NCBI RefSeq assembly: GCF_009763245.1
Contig: NZ_WKJZ01000001.1
Coordinates: forward strand, 1,916,810 to 1,980,809
DNA: 64,000 nt
Direction of reading: 5' to 3'
Source: Pseudomonas xionganensis
GTDB taxonomy: Bacteria > Pseudomonadota > Gammaproteobacteria > Pseudomonadales > Pseudomonadaceae
Every line of letters starts with the position of its first letter. Positions within the stretch are counted from its first letter, which is position 1. Shown piece by piece: positions 61,777 through 64,000 of the stretch. The notes below the pieces were generated by a model, which was not told the origin of the DNA, did no database searches, and saw only the letters and a program-made list of their open reading frames with translations. The position numbers and the translations under genes were made by a program.

Positions 61777-62184
61777 TCAGCGCTGCATGGGCGGTGGCAG
61801 GGTCTTCTGCTTGAGGATATAGAGGCTGACCAGCACCGCGCTGGTCAGCATAAAGGCCCGGGCCCAGAACAGCGGCACCAGATAGCTGGATACGCCGATG
61901 CTCAGCCACATCAGGCCGATGGCGTAGACCTTGCCTTTAAGGGGAATGCCCTGGCCTTGCAGGTAGTCGACGATCCAGGGGCCGAGCTGGCGGTGGTTGA
62001 CCAGCCACAGGTAGAAGCGCCTTGAACTGCGCATAAAACAGGCGGCGGCCAGTAGCAAGAAGGGGGTGGTGGGCAGTACCGGGAGGAAGATGCCGATCAC
62101 CCCGAGCACCACGCTCAGCCAGCCAACGGCAATCAGCACGCCGCGCAGCAGCGGGTTGCGCTGCTGCTGGAGATCCTCGGTCAT
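61777..62184 (-). CDS. YbaN family inner-membrane protein (DUF454)
   Basis: This 135-residue protein has four hydrophobic segments and the DUF454 signature (LGVIGIFLPVLPTTPFLLLAAACF). Function is unknown. It lies 13 bp after the YgfB/YecA-type gene on the same strand, so the two may be cotranscribed. Confidence 0.9.
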   Translation of the reverse strand: MTEDLQQQRNPLLRGVLIAVGWLSVVLGVIGIFLPVLPTTPFLLLAAACFMRSSRRFYLWLVNHRQLGPWIVDYLQGQGIPLKGKVYAIGLMWLSIGVSSYLVPLFWARAFMLTSAVLVSLYILKQKTLPPPMQR

Positions 62185-62197
62185 CCCCGGGCTGGCG

Positions 62198-62785
62198 TCA
62201 GTGGCGCTGGGGCTTGAGCAGGGCGGGTTTTTCTTCCGGGGCCTGGCACAGCAGGAACAGGGCGGTGAGCAGTTCGGGGATCTGCTCGACCATGCTGTCC
62301 ACCAGATCGCGGTCGCGGGCGATTTCGGCGAATTCCGGCTGCTCGTCGAACAGGCCGGAGCCGACCATGATCGGCAGCAGCAGCTCGCTCACTTCATCTT
62401 CGGCATCGTCGAACCAGGCGGCTTCGCGCAGGAACACGCCTTCCATAAAGCCGATGCACCAGCCGCGCAGGTCGGAATCGTCCGGTTCATCGCCCAGGTC
62501 CAGCTCGCAGGGCACTTCCGGATCATCGTCGCTGGCCAGCTGGCGGGCGATATGGCTGTGCAGCTGAACCAGGGTGGCTTCGATGTCGTCGCGCTCGGCG
62601 TCGCTGCGGTAGTGCGGCGGCTCGCTGAACAGGGCGTCGATCCATTCGCGCTGCGGCACCGGGTCCGGGCAGATGGCCAGGGCGGTCAGGTAGCCATGGG
62701 CGGCGATGTAGTCCAGGGCCTCTTCGTGCAGCTCATCGGCGTCGAGGAAGGCTTGCAGGCGGGACAGTTGCTCGGCGAAGGACAT
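62198..62785 (-). CDS. YgfB/YecA family (UPF0149) protein
   Basis: This 195-residue acidic protein matches the UPF0149 pattern (ALDYIAAHGYLTALAICPDPV, GWCIGFMEGVF). It lacks the C-terminal SEC-C metal-binding motif of longer YecA proteins, so it is closer to YgfB. It is soluble, role unknown. It is divergent from recQ. Confidence 0.87.
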   Translation of the reverse strand: MSFAEQLSRLQAFLDADELHEEALDYIAAHGYLTALAICPDPVPQREWIDALFSEPPHYRSDAERDDIEATLVQLHSHIARQLASDDDPEVPCELDLGDEPDDSDLRGWCIGFMEGVFLREAAWFDDAEDEVSELLLPIMVGSGLFDEQPEFAEIARDRDLVDSMVEQIPELLTALFLLCQAPEEKPALLKPQRH

Positions 62786-62945
62786 CGGGGGCTACCTTAG
62801 ATGGTTTTATCGAGGCTGGATTCTAGTCTAGAGCGGGCAGAGCGGCCATAGCCGCGGTAAATACCAGCGGCGCGGGCCGCCGTCCGGTGGCCGCCTGCAA
62901 CCGGGTGACTTGCGTATAATGCCGGCCTCGTTTCGGAGACCCAGC

Positions 62946-64000
<1,055 letters not shown>

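Overview
The window looks like a chromosomal segment of a Pseudomonas (gammaproteobacterium, GC-rich, in or near the P. aeruginosa / P. mendocina groups). Supporting signs are a 23-residue PqqA, a pqqABCDE-pqqH-ercA-ercS' type cluster, an AHP reductase pair, lapD-lapG, the large NAD-glutamate dehydrogenase gdhB, GTAG-headed REP sequences of Pseudomonas type, and a 28-42 kb block whose gene order resembles, from memory, PAO1 PA3271-PA3256. Nearly all space is coding. No prophage, CRISPR array, integrase or intact insertion sequence was seen.

Layout. 0-11 kb: PQQ biosynthesis (pqqA, B, C, D, E and the pqqH-like peptidase), then a divergent D-serine dehydratase/regulator pair (dsdA, dsdC), then ercA and a hybrid kinase that in P. 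aeruginosa belong to PQQ-dependent alcohol oxidation control. 11-16 kb: a small unknown gene and a translationally coupled globin-PAS-GGDEF-EAL / Aer-like receptor pair. 16-19 kb: ydbH-ynbE-ydbL envelope lipid-transport operon. 19-20 kb: Xre-RES toxin-antitoxin pair. 20-25 kb: Sel1-like protein, rmuC, an alpha/beta hydrolase, a MgtC-family membrane protein. 25-42 kb: SSS-domain hybrid kinase, GNAT, azlCD, an LplT-PlsC fusion, a guanidine-II riboswitch with sugE, rdgC, tRNA-Val and tRNA-Asp, an FKBP lipoprotein, a YkvA-type protein, a solute-binding-like protein, an XRE/unknown/Sel1 trio, EAL-CBS-GGDEF, prc and qor. 43-45 kb: ahpC and ahpF. 45-52.6 kb: the moxR-DUF58-DUF4381-batA-batB-batD operon. 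52.8-57.6 kb: gdhB. 57.7-58.9 kb: a gene-free repeat cluster. 58.9-64 kb: lapD, lapG, ybaN, a YgfB/YecA-type gene, and recQ running off the end.

The most unusual feature is repeat invasion of the PQQ operon. GTAG-headed REP/REPIN elements sit upstream of pqqA, supply the pqqB stop codon, separate pqqC from pqqD (possibly extending PqqD), and together with a 140-bp MITE carrying 16-bp terminal inverted repeats and a CTAA target duplication are inserted in frame in the pqqH peptidase gene, which stays open with its catalytic triad intact. Other regulatory signals of note are a 12-nt leader motif shared by pqqA and ercA, a two-hairpin guanidine-II riboswitch before sugE, and two distant copies of a DnaA-box module with the same geometry.

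No completely new multi-gene system could be demonstrated. The best candidates for undescribed biology are the repeat-bearing pqqH/pqqD reading frames, the paired DnaA-box modules, the coupled oxygen-sensing c-di-GMP/chemotaxis gene pair, and the XRE/unknown/Sel1 trio.
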